Source: Malachius bipustulatus (lineage: Eukaryota; Arthropoda; Insecta; Coleoptera; Melyridae). From it: a DNA stretch of 64,000 nucleotides. This document shows, piece by piece, positions 33,135 through 44,181 of the stretch (its first letter is position 1; each line of letters opens with the position of its first letter). A program made the position numbers and the translations under genes. Location: assembly GCA_910589415.1 (NCBI GenBank), contig OU342639.1, forward strand, positions 13,276,268 through 13,340,267, in the 5' to 3' direction. Under the pieces are notes generated by a model. The model had not been told where the DNA came from. It did no database searches and saw only the letters and a list, made by a program, of their open reading frames with translations.

Positions 33135-34034
33135 TCAGTTTTGATTGGGATCGGAGAGTTGTCCATGGTTACGGGAGGGCATGTCGGCAAGGGCAAGGGT
33201 ATGTCGGTTGGTGAATGTAACTTGAGCTGATTTAGCTGTGTTGATTTCTGTTCTCCATTTCCTATACCATCTTGCTAGTAAGGTTAAGTGGATTTGTAGT
33301 TTTTCAGAGGCAATTTGGGGGTATTCATTCACAGACAAGATTGCTACATCGTCTGCGAAGGTTGCTATAGTGGTGTCATTTGTCTCAGGTATATCCATTG
33401 TGTAGATTAAAAATAGTAGCGGACCTAGCACACTTCCTTGAGGAACGCCTGATTGAATTGGTTGGTAATCGGATTTTTGGTTATTGTATTTGATGGAGAA
33501 GTTTCTTTCGGACAGGTACGACTTTAGCAGAAGGTAGTAGTTCGAACTTAGCGTACTTTTTAACTTGAAGAGGAGGCCCGTATGTCATACCTTGTCAAAC
33601 GCCTGAGAGATGCCAAGAAACGCTGCGGTACAGTATGCCTTTTTTTCAAGGCTGTGGTGTTCGCGGAATCCAAACTGATGATTGGGCAGTAATGTTGGAA
33701 GGTCGTAGTCTTCTTTGATCCTTTTGAGTATCAACCTCTCGAATAGTTTGCTTGGTATGGGAAGGAGGCTAATTGGTCGATAGGATGTTGGCTCATTGGG
33801 AGGCTTGTTTGGTTTCTGGATCATTAAGATTTCGGCGTACTTCCATGTGGTGGGAAAGTAGGCTAGAGATACCATGCGGTTATATATCACCGTTAAGAGG
33901 ACAATGGCTTTATGAGGTAATTGCTTTAGTATTAGTCCAGTTATTAGATCATATCCAGGGGCTTTGCGCTCATTCAGATTTCTAATTTCTGCACTGACTT
34001 CTGCTGGTGTGAAAGGTTTTATGGGTGGGGACAT
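33135..34034 (-). pseudogene. Jockey reverse transcriptase
   Basis: KAPGYDLITGLILKQLP, SYRPISLLPIPSKLFERL and NHQFGFREHHSLE are in the upstream frame (34034-33585), which also has AAFLGISQAFDKV, the degenerate D-x-x-x-AFD box. After a frame change near 33570 come SGVPQGSVLGPLLFLIYT, TIATFADDVAILSV (FADD box) and the RKWRTEINTAKS region. IKYLGLHLDQRLTWQKHI lies in the next frame (33196-33002). Upstream, between 34034 and 34554, linker codons are frame-shifted. Jockey identity rests on the characteristic thumb that follows. Confidence 0.85.
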
Positions 34035-34553
34035 TTGACAAGGTGAGTAGATAAATTCCTGGATGTCATTGTCTATGTTTCCTGGAGCAGTTTTGAAAAC
34101 GTTGCTTAGGTGTTCAGCAAAGGTGTCAGCCTTTTCTTTGTCGGTTCGTGCCCACTCGCCGTTTGTTTTGCGAATTAGTGGTACATGTGCTTGAGGTCTT
34201 TTGAACTTTTTTGTTGCTTTCTTATAGTATTATCGTCAGGTGATAGAGTGGTAATGTAGTGCTCAAATGTGGAATTTTGGAAGTCATTTAAGGCTGCTGC
34301 TAACTGTCTGCGCAGTCTGTTATAGCAATGTTGGTCAGCTACGTTTCTAGATCTTTGCCAGCTTCTCCGAGCTCGACGTTTTTCGGAAATTAAGAATCGT
34401 ATGTGAAGTGGTATGCTAATGTCACTAGTTATTTGATGGGGGTTTTGAGGTGTGGAACAATATGCTGCTTTTTGTACTAGCGTAGTGAAGTGTTGTACAG
34501 CTTCATCTATATCGGTGGGACATTTGATTCGTAGTCGCAGGTCAATAGCCTCA

Positions 34554-35667
34554 TTAATGTAGGATCGAAAATTTGTGCCAGTTAGTATTTTTTGATGTTA
34601 GCTTTGGTGGAGGAGGTTTACTGATAATGGCAGCACTCATGCTAAGTATAACCGGGGTGTGGTCGGAAGTGAGGTCAAAGCAACTGTCGACTATGCAATT
34701 GTTCCGGGGAATTCCGCTCGTTATGAAGAAGTCAAGCAGATCTGGAATTTTTGTGGGGTCCGTTGGCCAGTACGTGGGTTTTCCATTACTAAGGAAATCC
34801 AGGTTCATGTCGGACATGGCACGAAGAAGGTTTCGACCTTATGTGGTGATGAGTCTTGATCCCCAGTGTGTATGTTTGGCATTCCAGTCTCCGCCACTGA
34901 TGAATCTACCATTGAGGGTTTGGAAGAAGTCTTTGTATTCATCAGTTGATATAGTGTGCCGTGGTGGACTATATATGGCGGTGGCTTTGAATTTCCATGG
35001 TGATGCATCTACTTCGATGGTTGTTGCTTGCACCTTGTTTGTCCGGTAGTGTGGTAGTTCGTGATGGGATATGGCTGAGCGAAGCCAATGCCTTACTGTA
35101 GTATGCTTCTTCCTCAGTTATTGCGGAAATGTTGTTTATCATGTCTTTGAATTTTTTGACTCCGAATATGAATATGGGAGGTGGCTTTTGAATTTTCGTT
35201 TGTGGGCTACTTCTATGATTAACGTCAGTTCGTTCGTCTCCACCTGTAGTGAGTAGTGGGTCGTATCGGTTGCGAGTTATAATTTGGGGAGAAGTAGGAG
35301 CACTGTTTTCATTGCTGATTGCCTGTCTTTTGCGTTTTCTCATGTCTTTCGCATTTTGCCAGGAATGCTTATTTTGTGTTTCTTCGGGGTCGGCAATGTC
35401 TGAATCGGATTCAGATATTTGGTTGATATTCTGAGTATTATATGTCGTGGATTGTGATATTGTGGATTTTTGGTATGGGCTGGTTGATGGCTGGGTAGGT
35501 ATGTGCATTTGGTGCTGTAGGTATTCTGGTGGTAGTTGCGTCTGCTGATATTGTGGTGGCATTTGGGGTTGAAATTGTGAAAAATTAGGCGACAAAAAAT
35601 TTTGTTGCCAGTTTAATTGATTTTGCTCATTTGGCTTGCTAAATAATTGTTGTGATGACGGGTACAT
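34554..35667 (-). pseudogene. Jockey ORF1 N-terminus fused to endonuclease
   Basis: ORF1 begins at 35667 (MYPSSQQLF), with a Gln/Pro-rich N-terminal half, then an acidic patch (SESDSDIADPEE), a basic patch (KDMRKRKRQA) and PPPIFIFGVKKFKDMINN, the Jockey ORF1 'PP.I.V.G...F..M' entrance to its RNA-binding fold. At about 35045 the ORF1 frame ends and the endonuclease appears in an overlapping frame: VDASPWKFKATAIYSPP, FISGGDWNAKHTHWGS (GD-N) and, in 34817-34554, FDLTSDHTPVILSMS (SDH). ORF1 zinc knuckles and the endonuclease N-terminus are gone. Confidence 0.8.
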
Positions 35668-36045
35668 ATTGTACCCCTGACGTTACTTTCTTAGTAAGAG
35701 CAATTTAATTTGCTTACTTGTTATACTGCAGTTATAGGTACTAAGGTGCGCCTCTGCCAGGCGTGTTTATCTTCTGGTCACTGCTATCTGAGTACACAAA
35801 CTGATAACGCTCTCGCTCTTGATATGCATGCACTCACTTTGGCTGCTTGCAGCAGACTATACACAAGAATTATATACACAAACCTTAGAATGTCCTTCTC
35901 ATTGGTTTACCGGAACCAGGTAACCAATAAATAAGGCACTATCTGCCTACAGATGTGACTACTTGGACCTTAAAAGTTTGTGCGCAGTTTTATTACTATA
36001 TCTGTTGGTCGACTGAGGTATAGTAGTATGCTAGTACCATTAAAC

Positions 36046-36118
36046 ATTTCAGAAAGCCAGTTCAAAAAACGGTGAGAATATCGCTTTTCACGCGATTGAT
36101 GCCATAAAAAGGTTTTTA
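36046..36118 (-). repeat. Hx 5'-end fragment
   Basis: ATTTCAGAAAGCCAGTTCAA, AAACGGTGAGAATAT and CGCGATTGATGC...AAGGTTTTTA match the 5'-terminal ~75 bp of Hx with a small deletion. It lies directly right of the TIR element ending at 36023. Confidence 0.65.
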
Positions 36119-37660
36119 TCATTCATATATGAACCAACCATTCCCAAGCATACTTCCACAACTAGATACCTATGCAAAATCATATTCCAGTCTATACCCA
36201 ATCCTGTCATCCTTTTGTATTTCAGAGCAGACTACATTAGTTAAGTAATAGTAATATACATGTCAAAGTATTTGGGAGTGTTATGGGATTCGGTAATCAT
36301 GCCTATTGTCAATTTTTATTAATAATTATTTATATTTATCTTTCTGATTCAATCAAACGATGTGGAACACCACCGTTTGATTAAGAAATAGTTACAGACT
36401 GAGGTTTTGCTTGTTAATTTCTCGCTTTTTGCAGTGAATTAACGAAGTAGAGACAGCATTTCATGCGTAAAATCTATTAAAATTAAAATTTCTAATAATT
36501 TTGTGTCAAACTATTTACCGCAAACCGCCAAGACGTGTAGAGATTTCCTATTTATAGTCAATGACCACGACGGGTCGCACCGTAGCTCTGTCCAGATAAC
36601 GCCATATTTATGGGAAATTCGAGGACAATATACAGATAAATCAGTCAGTCACTTGCGCCGACGGATAACACTGATTCATTCCCAGTTTCGTCACAGATTG
36701 GATTTATGAACCATTTATCTATTATTTTATTCGAATACCTCGGTTTCCGCTTCTATATTATTTAAAATTTAGTAAGGTGAAATTAAGGATTATTAAGAAC
36801 GTTCTTAGAATGCTCGAACTTTCAAGGTATAGTGTCTAAATAACCGGTACTGGTACGCGTATACGGGAAATAGGTCTAATAATTGCTCTTAATTTGTGGT
36901 ATTCTTGTGTTAATGACTCCACCCACCTTGACACATGTCAGGAATCAATTTCACTCAAAACTCAGAAACGATCTTAGATAAAACAATGGGAATATATCCA
37001 ACTGTGCAGACAATGTAAGCACTGTCTGAAACTGTACTTCTAATTGAAGAACTAAATACCGCAGTTATACCTGACCTACCATTCAAAATTAGTGTAATTT
37101 ATTAACGAAAAATCATTTCATGCAGCATAAACAGCCTAATAATTATTAACGTCGTATATATGCCTTGTTTCTGAACGGTTGATGGCCCACAGAAGCACCT
37201 ACCCAAATGTCATCCGTATACATACCCAGATATATGGATTAGATTAGAGAGAATATTTCTGTTTCACCGAATTAGTATTCAAATTTCTCATCAAGTTAAC
37301 ATACGAGCTACTGAATACGGAACTGGAAATTATCCCAGGCCGCCAACCGGCGTAGTACGTGCATGTGTAAAGATGTTACAGAACATGACATCATTTACTA
37401 TGTTCCTGTGATCCTGTCTAGACCAATTAGCTGGGACGTCTATGTCATTCGACTAGGAATCGGTAATAATTTATTAAATAGAAAAATTACCTAATTACCC
37501 ATGTCATAGTTAGAGGAAACATTCAATCCAGTACTACACTACTGAAAAATTTCGCAACAGAAAGATACCTACACATTTTGAATTCTCTTTCTTTTACCAT
37601 TTTCTACTTGATAAAACAAAAGCGATTCAGTTTCCCTCAACGCTCGCCAACATTCTATCT
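36119..37660. other. No gene recognised
   Basis: About 1.5 kb of AT-rich, apparently unique sequence. Short ORFs such as 36503-36709 have no recognisable motif. Confidence 0.5.
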
Positions 37661-37663
37661 CTC

Positions 37664-37703
37664 CAAATGTTTCGTCTGCATCTGCGGTAGACATCATCAG
37701 CGG
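37664..37703 (-). ncRNA. Degenerate hammerhead core, inverted partner
   Basis: On the minus strand ACCG-CUGAUGA-U-GUCUAC is followed by a loop and GCAGAC, GAAAC and AUU. One mismatch sits in stem II and GUU is changed to AUU; stem I pairing is weak. It lies downstream of the GIY-YIG codons in sense orientation and is inverted relative to the copy at 38207-38247. Together they frame a ~590-bp remnant. Confidence 0.4.
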
Positions 37704-37758
37704 TAACGTGTGCGCAAGCGATGCTTCCACTCATCTTCACTAGCATGGCCGAGCGCTC

Positions 37759-38150
37759 CTATTTATCTCGTGACGTCATACCCCTTTCACTAGCTATTGC
37801 TATTTCCATTGTAGCATCGGCCGGTCTCTTTGATAATGTCATAGGTCCCTGAGTCACACGATGTCTCATTTGGGTCTGACGTAACGCGGGATGCCAAATA
37901 CTCCGCAGTTTCAATATTTCCTTCTGCCTGTTGAAATTATTTTCATGTTTGTATTTGTCTGTCTGGCCCAGGCGACAGTTTCTCTTGTGGTCGATCACGC
38001 GGGTGTTGACACTGAGTTTGGTAGTTCCCATGTATACAGCACCACAACAGCACGGTATTTTATAAACTCTAACAGAAGAAAGTGGATCAATTGGGTCTTT
38101 AGATGAGCGGAAAATTGTGCGAAATTGTTGTGTACGTTCGATGCTACTGG
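37759..38150 (-). pseudogene. Penelope-like element C-terminal GIY-YIG endonuclease domain
   Basis: A minus-strand reading gives FRTIFRSSKDPIDPLSSV, RVYKIPCCCGAVYMGTTKLS, then VNTRVIDHKRNCRLGQTD, matching the 'Y.IPC.CG..Y.G.T.R....R..EH...' core of GIY-YIG nucleases in Penelope-like retroelements. EIAIASERGMTSRDK follows, which fits the usual end of the domain. The first Tyr of the GIY box appears as VYKIP and the YIG box as VYMG. A frameshift lies near 38060 and 37950-37990 looks truncated relative to the family. The RT domain is absent. Confidence 0.65.
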
Positions 38151-38206
38151 ACGGATCCTACAATGAAGATAGCTAGTGGAGGGGGTATCCCCTTGCGAAC
38201 ACGTTA

Positions 38207-38247
38207 CCGCTGATGATGTCTACCGCAGCTGTAGACGAAACGTTCGG
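38207..38247 (+). ncRNA. Hammerhead ribozyme core in Penelope terminal repeat
   Basis: Stem I CCG (38207-38209), CUGAUGA (38210-38216), an extra U (38217), stem II GUCUAC / GUAGAC (38218-38223, 38231-38236) with a 7-nt loop, GAAA (38237-38240), C-GUU (38241-38244) and stem I CGG (38245-38247). Stem II is perfect; stem I is only 3 bp. It is antisense to the GIY-YIG fragment. Confidence 0.5.
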
Positions 38248-38319
38248 CGCAAATCTCCATGGACCACGGCGAAACATCCCGGAATCAACTATGATCATTA
38301 TACTATTCATATTCATAAT

Positions 38320-38370
38320 ATTCATGTATATATTATATATATACTATATATATATTATATATATACTATT
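38320..38370. repeat. TA-rich microsatellite
   Basis: TATATATACTATATATATAT-type repeat of about 50 bp just right of the Penelope remnant. Confidence 0.8.
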
Positions 38371-38465
38371 CATCAATATACTGTTGTTCGGGGTAGTGCA
38401 AAAAGCACCTGATATGATTCGGAAAGAAATTGTTTGGATGCACTTTACTGATTTCAGGTAGGATA

Positions 38466-39774
38466 TACAGGGTGGTTAAAAATTCGATGCTCACCATTGA
38501 GATCTCAAAAACGGTGAAAGATACATGGTGGGTGGTGGGTTAAATTAGAGAAAAGTTGCGCAATTTTATGTTTATTAAGAATCTGAAAGAAAATTTATGG
38601 AAACTTCAGGCGTTGCTGAAATATCAAAAACCAAATTTTGGGCAACTTTAGTCGTTGCTGTCTTCTTCTTTTTTTCTGTGGTCTTCCTTTATCGAATAAA
38701 AAATTAGGAAATTATTTCAGTGAATGACGTCGATATCACGTCGCCAAGTGACATTGCTTGCCTTATGGTTTTTTTATGACCATTTGGTTAAAGAAAGGTC
38801 ATTTTTTCGAAAAAAGGAGAATAAAATTGTGACGATTTTTTTTTACAAGTGATAGATTTTTGGTTTCCCTGATTTGTTTAATACCGAATCACACAAAAAA
38901 TAATATAGCAGCCCTAAGAAAAACAAAAGTCGGCTATGAAAACCCTGGGATCTAGTAAGTAGGCTTTGAAAATTTTCGAAATATCAAATGAATGGCTGCT
39001 GACGACTTATGCAACCTATAAAAAATTGTTAATTTATTTTCAATAATAAAAATCTCTTTTTTAATTTAAATATTAATTTCGACAGAACACTCAACCACGG
39101 GTTAAAGATATGCCAATTTAACCGCAATTATTTCTGTTAAAAATGGCTCCGTTAAAGAGGGACTGAATACACATTTTCCAAAATAAAATTTAAAAAATGA
39201 ATTAAATGAAAAACTTTAGTTTCAAGGCCTACTACGATTATTCTCCAGACCAATAAATGCCAAAAAAGTTGTTTCTGTGGAATCGAACTTATTATTTTGA
39301 ATAAAATGAAAATTTCACAAATATACGTTTTCATGGTGTAAGTCCATCATTAAAAATTAATTATGGGAAAACAAGCAAGATAACAATTTTTTATAAGGAC
39401 AAAAAGTTTAGCAATACTTAAGCCTTTGGATAAAAAATACAGAATCAATCAGGGGCGTGCGGATAAAAAAGTTTTAGAGTAAAAAGTAAAATGTGACATC
39501 AAAAACAGAAACAGCCTGTATGTCAATATTTGTAAAACTATGTCAGTGTATCGATTTTAACAATAGTAGTAGGCGATAAAATTTTTAAGTTTCTCAGTTA
39601 ATCCGTTTTTGACTTATTCTGGAAAACGTATATTTGGGTTTAACCCTTTTATTAAGGGCCTGTATCTTGAAAAGGGTGCCTTTTTGGACATAGATAATTG
39701 CGGTTAAATCGGCATATTTTGTGCTCGGGAATCTGTGTTAGAGCGTTGGTGGTACCTTTTAGCGACACCCTGTA
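38466..39774. mobile_element. Composite region bounded by TACAGGGTG ends
   Basis: TACAGGGTGGTTAAAAATTC starts at 38466 and CGACACCCTGTA ends at 39774. The two ends do not match each other beyond the terminus. However, the right arm complement (ATATGCCGATTTAACCGCAA) reappears at 39108-39135 as ATATGCCAATTTAACCGCAA, so a second, degraded left arm starts inside. This looks like two different TACAGGGTG elements joined or nested. No coding capacity. Confidence 0.4.
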
Positions 39775-40423
39775 TAATACCAATATAATATAGCCAAGTC
39801 CAATGTTGCTTTTGAAATCAACCATTTATGTATGTAAAGGCGGGCAGTTTTAAGCAAATAAGTGAATTTTGTAATCGTAACGCGAGCTCTGTAACAGATT
39901 TTTAGCCTGAACGGAACAGTTTTTTCTGATTATTTTATCATTTACATAAAATGTTAAAGTTTATGCTTTTTTAGTTTAGTTTCAGGGTTGTATTATTAAC
40001 AAGCGGAGAATGATGGCTGTTATTTGTAAATTATACAATCTCAATCTGTCAATACAATAAATTTTGTAATTTAGTTTTTTTAGATTCTTGCAGAGCTCAT
40101 ATACATTTAAGACCAGGGTTTTTTGTTGTGTCTAATAAATTTTTCAATAGATTTCCTCTAGATTTTTCTTTGATCATTGAATTCGTTATAAAAGGTTTTT
40201 GTTTACGCTTAATTTTTACGCTGAAGACACCTTTGTTAACAAACATGAACTGATCTGAATGGGCATACTTTTTTTATTATCTATGTATTAATTTTCTTTG
40301 TACTGATTAAGACCTGGCCATTAAAGTTTTATAAAACACAACTGATTAGAAACATATTTCTCTATTGCTAAATTTCTAAAGTTCGGTACCATTTTAGTGT
40401 AGGTATAAGAGCTTTCAAACCTA
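39775..40423. other. No gene recognised
   Basis: AT-rich spacer without visible structure. Confidence 0.5.
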
Positions 40424-41715
40424 CGAGGGTCATTTGAAAAGTGTCCGTCCTTACCGGCAAAACGTCATGGCGCATTCAAGTTCTCTTGCCAATCAATAGA
40501 GGGCCTTTCCATATGTTTGCCATAAAAATGTCAAGTCATTCCGATCAGTACAAAACACATGGTACCCTTCCAAAGTTGACAGGTGACGTTTGTTAACGAA
40601 AATGGATAAAATCGACTATCGCGCGGTGATAAAGTTCCTGTATTTGAAAGGGAAAAAAACTCGGGAAGTGAAAGAAGAGTTAGACTCCGTGTATGGTGAA
40701 TCGTCGTTCTCATTTACAACCGTGAAACATTGGGTGGCCGAGTTCAAACGCGGTCGTACAAGCATTTTTGACGATGAACGTTCTGGTCGCCCAAAAACTG
40801 TTTCCACGGAAGATATTGTCAGTTTAGTGCACACAACCGTGATGGAAGATCGCCGATTAACCATTAGGGAAATTGCCGAGGCTTGTGGGATATCAACTGA
40901 ACGGGTGCATAAGATTTTACATGAAGATTTATGCATGAGAAAATTATCCGCGCGATGGGTGCCGCGTTTGTTGACGATCGACCTAAAGCGCGTAGGGATG
41001 GACATGTCGCGCGAAACTCTTCAGCTGTTCCAAATGAATCCTACTGAGTTTTTGCGCCGATTAATTACTGTCGACGAAACCTGGATCCATCACATTACTC
41101 CGGAGACTAAACAACAGTCAATGCAGTGGATTGAAGTGGGGGAACCAGCTCCGAAGAAGGCGAAGGTCGTTCTTTCTGCCGGAAAAGTTATGGCGACAGT
41201 TCTTTGGGACAGCCGTGGAGTAATTATGGTTGATTACCTTCAAAAAGGTAAAACCATTAACGGACCCTATAACGCTGCGTTGCTGGACCAATTGAAGACG
41301 GAACTCAAGAAGAAACGACCACACGTGGCGAGGAAGAAGGTGCTGTTTCATCAGGACAACGCGCGAGTCCACACGTGCATGGTCTCAATGGCGAAATTGG
41401 ACGAATTGAAGTTCGAATTGCTTCAGTACCCATTCTACTCACCAGACCTAGCTCCGAGTGACTTTTTTTTGTTCCCCAACTTGAAAAAATTTCTGGGTGG
41501 GAAAAAATATGGGTCAAATACCGAAGTTGAAGAGGCAGTAACCTGTATTTTTCAGGTTTACCTAAAGAATTTTTTTCTGATGGCCTGAAGGGTTGGGAAA
41601 AGCGTTTGACCAAATGTATTGACTTGCGTGGAGGCTATGTCGAGAAATAAATTTTTGTTTCGCTTGAATTATGTGTTTTTCTTCAAAAGGCCAGAAACTT
41701 TTCAAATGACCCTCG
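40424..41715 (+). mobile_element. mariner (DD34D) transposon, nearly intact
   Basis: A 1292-bp unit with TIRs CGAGGGTCATTTGAAAAGT (40424) and ACTTTTCAAATGACCCTCG (41715) and a TA duplication at 40422-40423 and 41716-41717. Length and layout are those of a complete mariner. It carries one transposase gene on the plus strand. The TIR is intact, so it could still be mobilised in trans. Confidence 0.95.
40602..41648 (+). pseudogene. mariner transposase (DD34D), one C-terminal frameshift
   Basis: The transposase cuts and re-inserts the element at TA sites. I start at ATG 40602 (MDKIDYRAVIKFLYLKGK); the longer frame from 40590 has no earlier ATG. The N-terminal paired HTH shows HWVAEFKRGRTSIFDDERSG, then SGRPKTV and IREIAEACGISTERVHKIL. 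The linker is WVPRLLT. Catalytic boxes are TVDETWIHH (D1), FHQDNARVHTC (D2) and YSPDLAPSDFFLFPNLK (D3), with D2-D3 spacing of exactly 34. A one-base loss near 41555 ends the frame at 41588. The other frame continues PKEFFSDGLKGWEKRLTKC to TAA 41648, restoring the family's normal end of about 345 residues. Confidence 0.9.
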
Positions 41716-42552
41716 TATCATAAGATATGTCCTAGAAGATATCAATTTCTGGAAGGAATAGTTTTTTTTTTAATACATCAAAAGAAAAAAGTATGTATCA
41801 TTAGTTACTAGGTACTGGTACTAATAAAGGTGAGTATGGATGTTGAATACTTCAATACAAATCGTAGCCATTTATTAAACTATAGATACAAATTAACAAC
41901 CTACTTGAACATTGAGAGGCAAATAAACTAAGAACGGTATGTTTGAACAACTTTAGGTTACAAATAAATTTAATCTGACATTTATAGGTTTTTATTCCTC
42001 TAACATGTCATAAAATATCATTTCAAAATCAATACTAGAATATAAAATCTAATAACACCAGCATTGACGCCAACGTTTAAAACGTCCACATATTTATAAG
42101 TGCTCGAGCTGCTTTCTCCTAGAACATCACATAGGAGCAATCTTGAAACTAACCTCAGGAGGCAACTTCTAAATCTAAAGCCTCGCCAACAGCTTACATC
42201 TCAGCGATGAGCTTGATACCTATCCTATATATTATCAAGGTCTATGTAGATGAACTTTTAGATGCTTAACGCGATATTTTTGAACCATTATTATAATATT
42301 ACCTCCACAGTTGTAAATGTGACGTTGAGAATAAATAACAACTATTTTTTATCAATAATAACGCGCTATATTTTATAACTAAACAGCTATTCAATATTAT
42401 TATTTACGTGTTGGATTAACTATGTACAGTGTACACCTAAATCTAATTCATATGTTGCAAAATTACATTTACAAATGAATATCAAAAGGTAAAGTAAAAA
42501 CAGTGGAAAGTCAACTCAAGAAAGTTTCCTCGACTTATTTCTAATTTAAAAA
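41716..42552. other. No gene recognised
   Basis: AT-rich spacer between the mariner and Hx copy 3, with no structure that I can see. Confidence 0.5.
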
Positions 42553-43062
42553 ACCTTCTTGCGCATCCATCGCGTTAACAGTATATTTTTTTTGCGTCGA
42601 TTCAATTATGAATATTTTCACCGCTTCTTAAATTGGCTTACTGAAATTTTGCATAGTCGGGTCATATTGGCGTACTTAGTGGTTTACTGTGAAAATTTAA
42701 TTTCATTTTGTTTGATAGCGTGCCATAAAATGAATTTTTTAATTTAACAAACCAAAAAAATTGGGCAAAATTTTACAATTTCGTCCCTTTTCTTATGCCC
42801 GCCACTGACTAACTTTACTTTAAAATGCTATTTTTACACTACTTTTAATAAATTCGAAAAAAGTTACAGGGGAGTTTTTTTTCATTCATTTATTTAAATT
42901 ATCGTGTCTCGACATCAGATGGCCATTGACACATTAACAGTACACCTTACAATATTAAAATATTATACAAGAAGAGGAAGATTTGCATTTGCATTTACAT
43001 TAGTTCTATTAAAATCTGTATCATAAAGAATTGAAGCTGGCATTGATTCTTGGATCCATTTC

Positions 43063-43990
43063 TTATATTTCATGGTAGAGGTCTATATCTTGCAGGTATT
43101 CAATGAGACGTGGTATCTGGCTGGGGGAACTGAGGATTTCCCGTATGCACTGTGATAGGCATTTATTTTGCCGGCTTATCTCGTAGTGAGGGCAGTCTAT
43201 AATTATGTGTTTAACGGTAAGGGGGTGGAAACATTTTCGACATACAGGTGGGTCCTCGGTAGCCATTAGGTGTTTGTGTGTTATCCGCGTATGGCCAATT
43301 CGCAGTCTTCTGATGACAATTTTTTCTCTTCTGCTCATAGGAGGTAGTTCAACTGGTTTTACTGAGGGATGGATTTCCTGCAGCTTGGAGGGGATTGTAT
43401 TCCAGTGGATTTGCCAAGAGATTCTTGTGGAGCGTTTAAAGTGGGCTTTGAGATCGGTATGGATTTGAACTCTTTCAGGAGTTGCGTTTGATGATGTGGT
43501 TTGTTTGGCCTCCTGGTCGGCTTTCTCGTTTCCAGGTATGCCGACATGTGATGGAATTCAAATTATAGTAATGGCTACTCCAAGGGAGGCAAGTTTATTG
43601 GAAGAGTCGTGGATGGCTGATACTAGGGGATGGTCTGTATAAATGTTGTTAATAGACTGGATGGCGGCAAGTGAATCTGTGCATATGGCTACTTGCTTGT
43701 GGTCGGAAGTTAGTGAGTTCAAGGCTTGTTGGATAGCAAAAACTTCACCTGTGTGGACGCTGGAGAAAGACGGCAGAAGACTTGTTATGATGGCTCGGTC
43801 AGTAGAGGTGACTGCACAGCCTACGTCAGTTTCAGATTTGGAAGCATCCGTGTAGAGGATTTTATCAAAGTGGAACGAGTTGATTAGAGTTAGGAAGGCT
43901 TGTTTTATTACTTCATGTGGAGTTTCAAGTTTGTTGTATCTGGTGAGGGAGGTGTTGATTTTTGGCAGTGACTTGTCCCAGGGCGAGGAA
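43063..43990 (-). pseudogene. RNase H domain and zinc-knuckle C-terminus
   Basis: In a frame that the longest-ORF view misses, the minus strand reads a KSETDVGCAVTS stretch, FSSVHTGEVFAIQQAL (Glu), AICTDSLAAIQSI (Asp), an in-frame TGA at the Trp of 'II(W)IPSHVGIPGNEKAD' near 43552, then the RNase H end and IVIRRLRIGHTRITH, CRKCFHPLTVKHIIIDC, the terminal C-x2-C...H...C motif. One stop and otherwise good conservation suggest recent decay. Confidence 0.75.
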
Positions 43991-44181
43991 GAGGAAATAG
44001 GTTTTAAGGTTGTCTGGGTGAGGTTTATGTTGCGAAGAAGGGGGGAGAGAATTTGCGGTAGCGGTTGTGGCCTTGACTGATTAGGATTTGTGTGAGGGAA
44101 GTTTATTAGTGATGAAGCAGGATTTTGTTGATTAGCAGATATTCTGGCAAAGTATAGCAGTAGAATTTGCCGACGTCTCAG

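Larger units (their letters stand above)
32529..35857 (-). mobile_element. Jockey non-LTR retrotransposon, internally deleted, 14-bp TSD
   Basis: TATACACAAGAATT is found at 32515-32528 and 35858-35871, enclosing a 3.3-kb minus-strand Jockey element. Its 3' poly-A appears as T-runs at 32529-32552 and its 5' UTR is 35668-35857. It keeps the ORF1 start, but most of ORF1 and the first half of the endonuclease are deleted, so ORF1 (from 35667) is fused to the endonuclease near 35045. The left TSD copy shares its TA with the mariner end at 32516, so it inserted at the very edge of the mariner. Confidence 0.85.
29770..36023. mobile_element. TIR element CTATACCTCAGTCGGCCAA, split by a mariner and a Jockey element
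   Basis: The left end CTATACCTCAGTCGGCCAAA (29770) is mirrored at 36023 as TTGGTCGACTGAGGTATAG, and complementarity continues through AGATATAGTAATAAAA and TGCGC. AGTATG flanks both ends (29764-29769, 36025-36030). Removing the DD41D mariner (29844-32516) and the Jockey element (32529-35857) leaves about 240 bp, a MITE-sized element. No coding capacity of its own is seen. The class is unsettled; a 6-8-bp duplication would fit hAT-like elements. Confidence 0.6.

Noticed and set aside
37759..38031. Independent host gene
   Set aside because: The 90-codon ORF is the middle of a GIY-YIG domain continuing in another frame, flanked by Penelope-type repeats.
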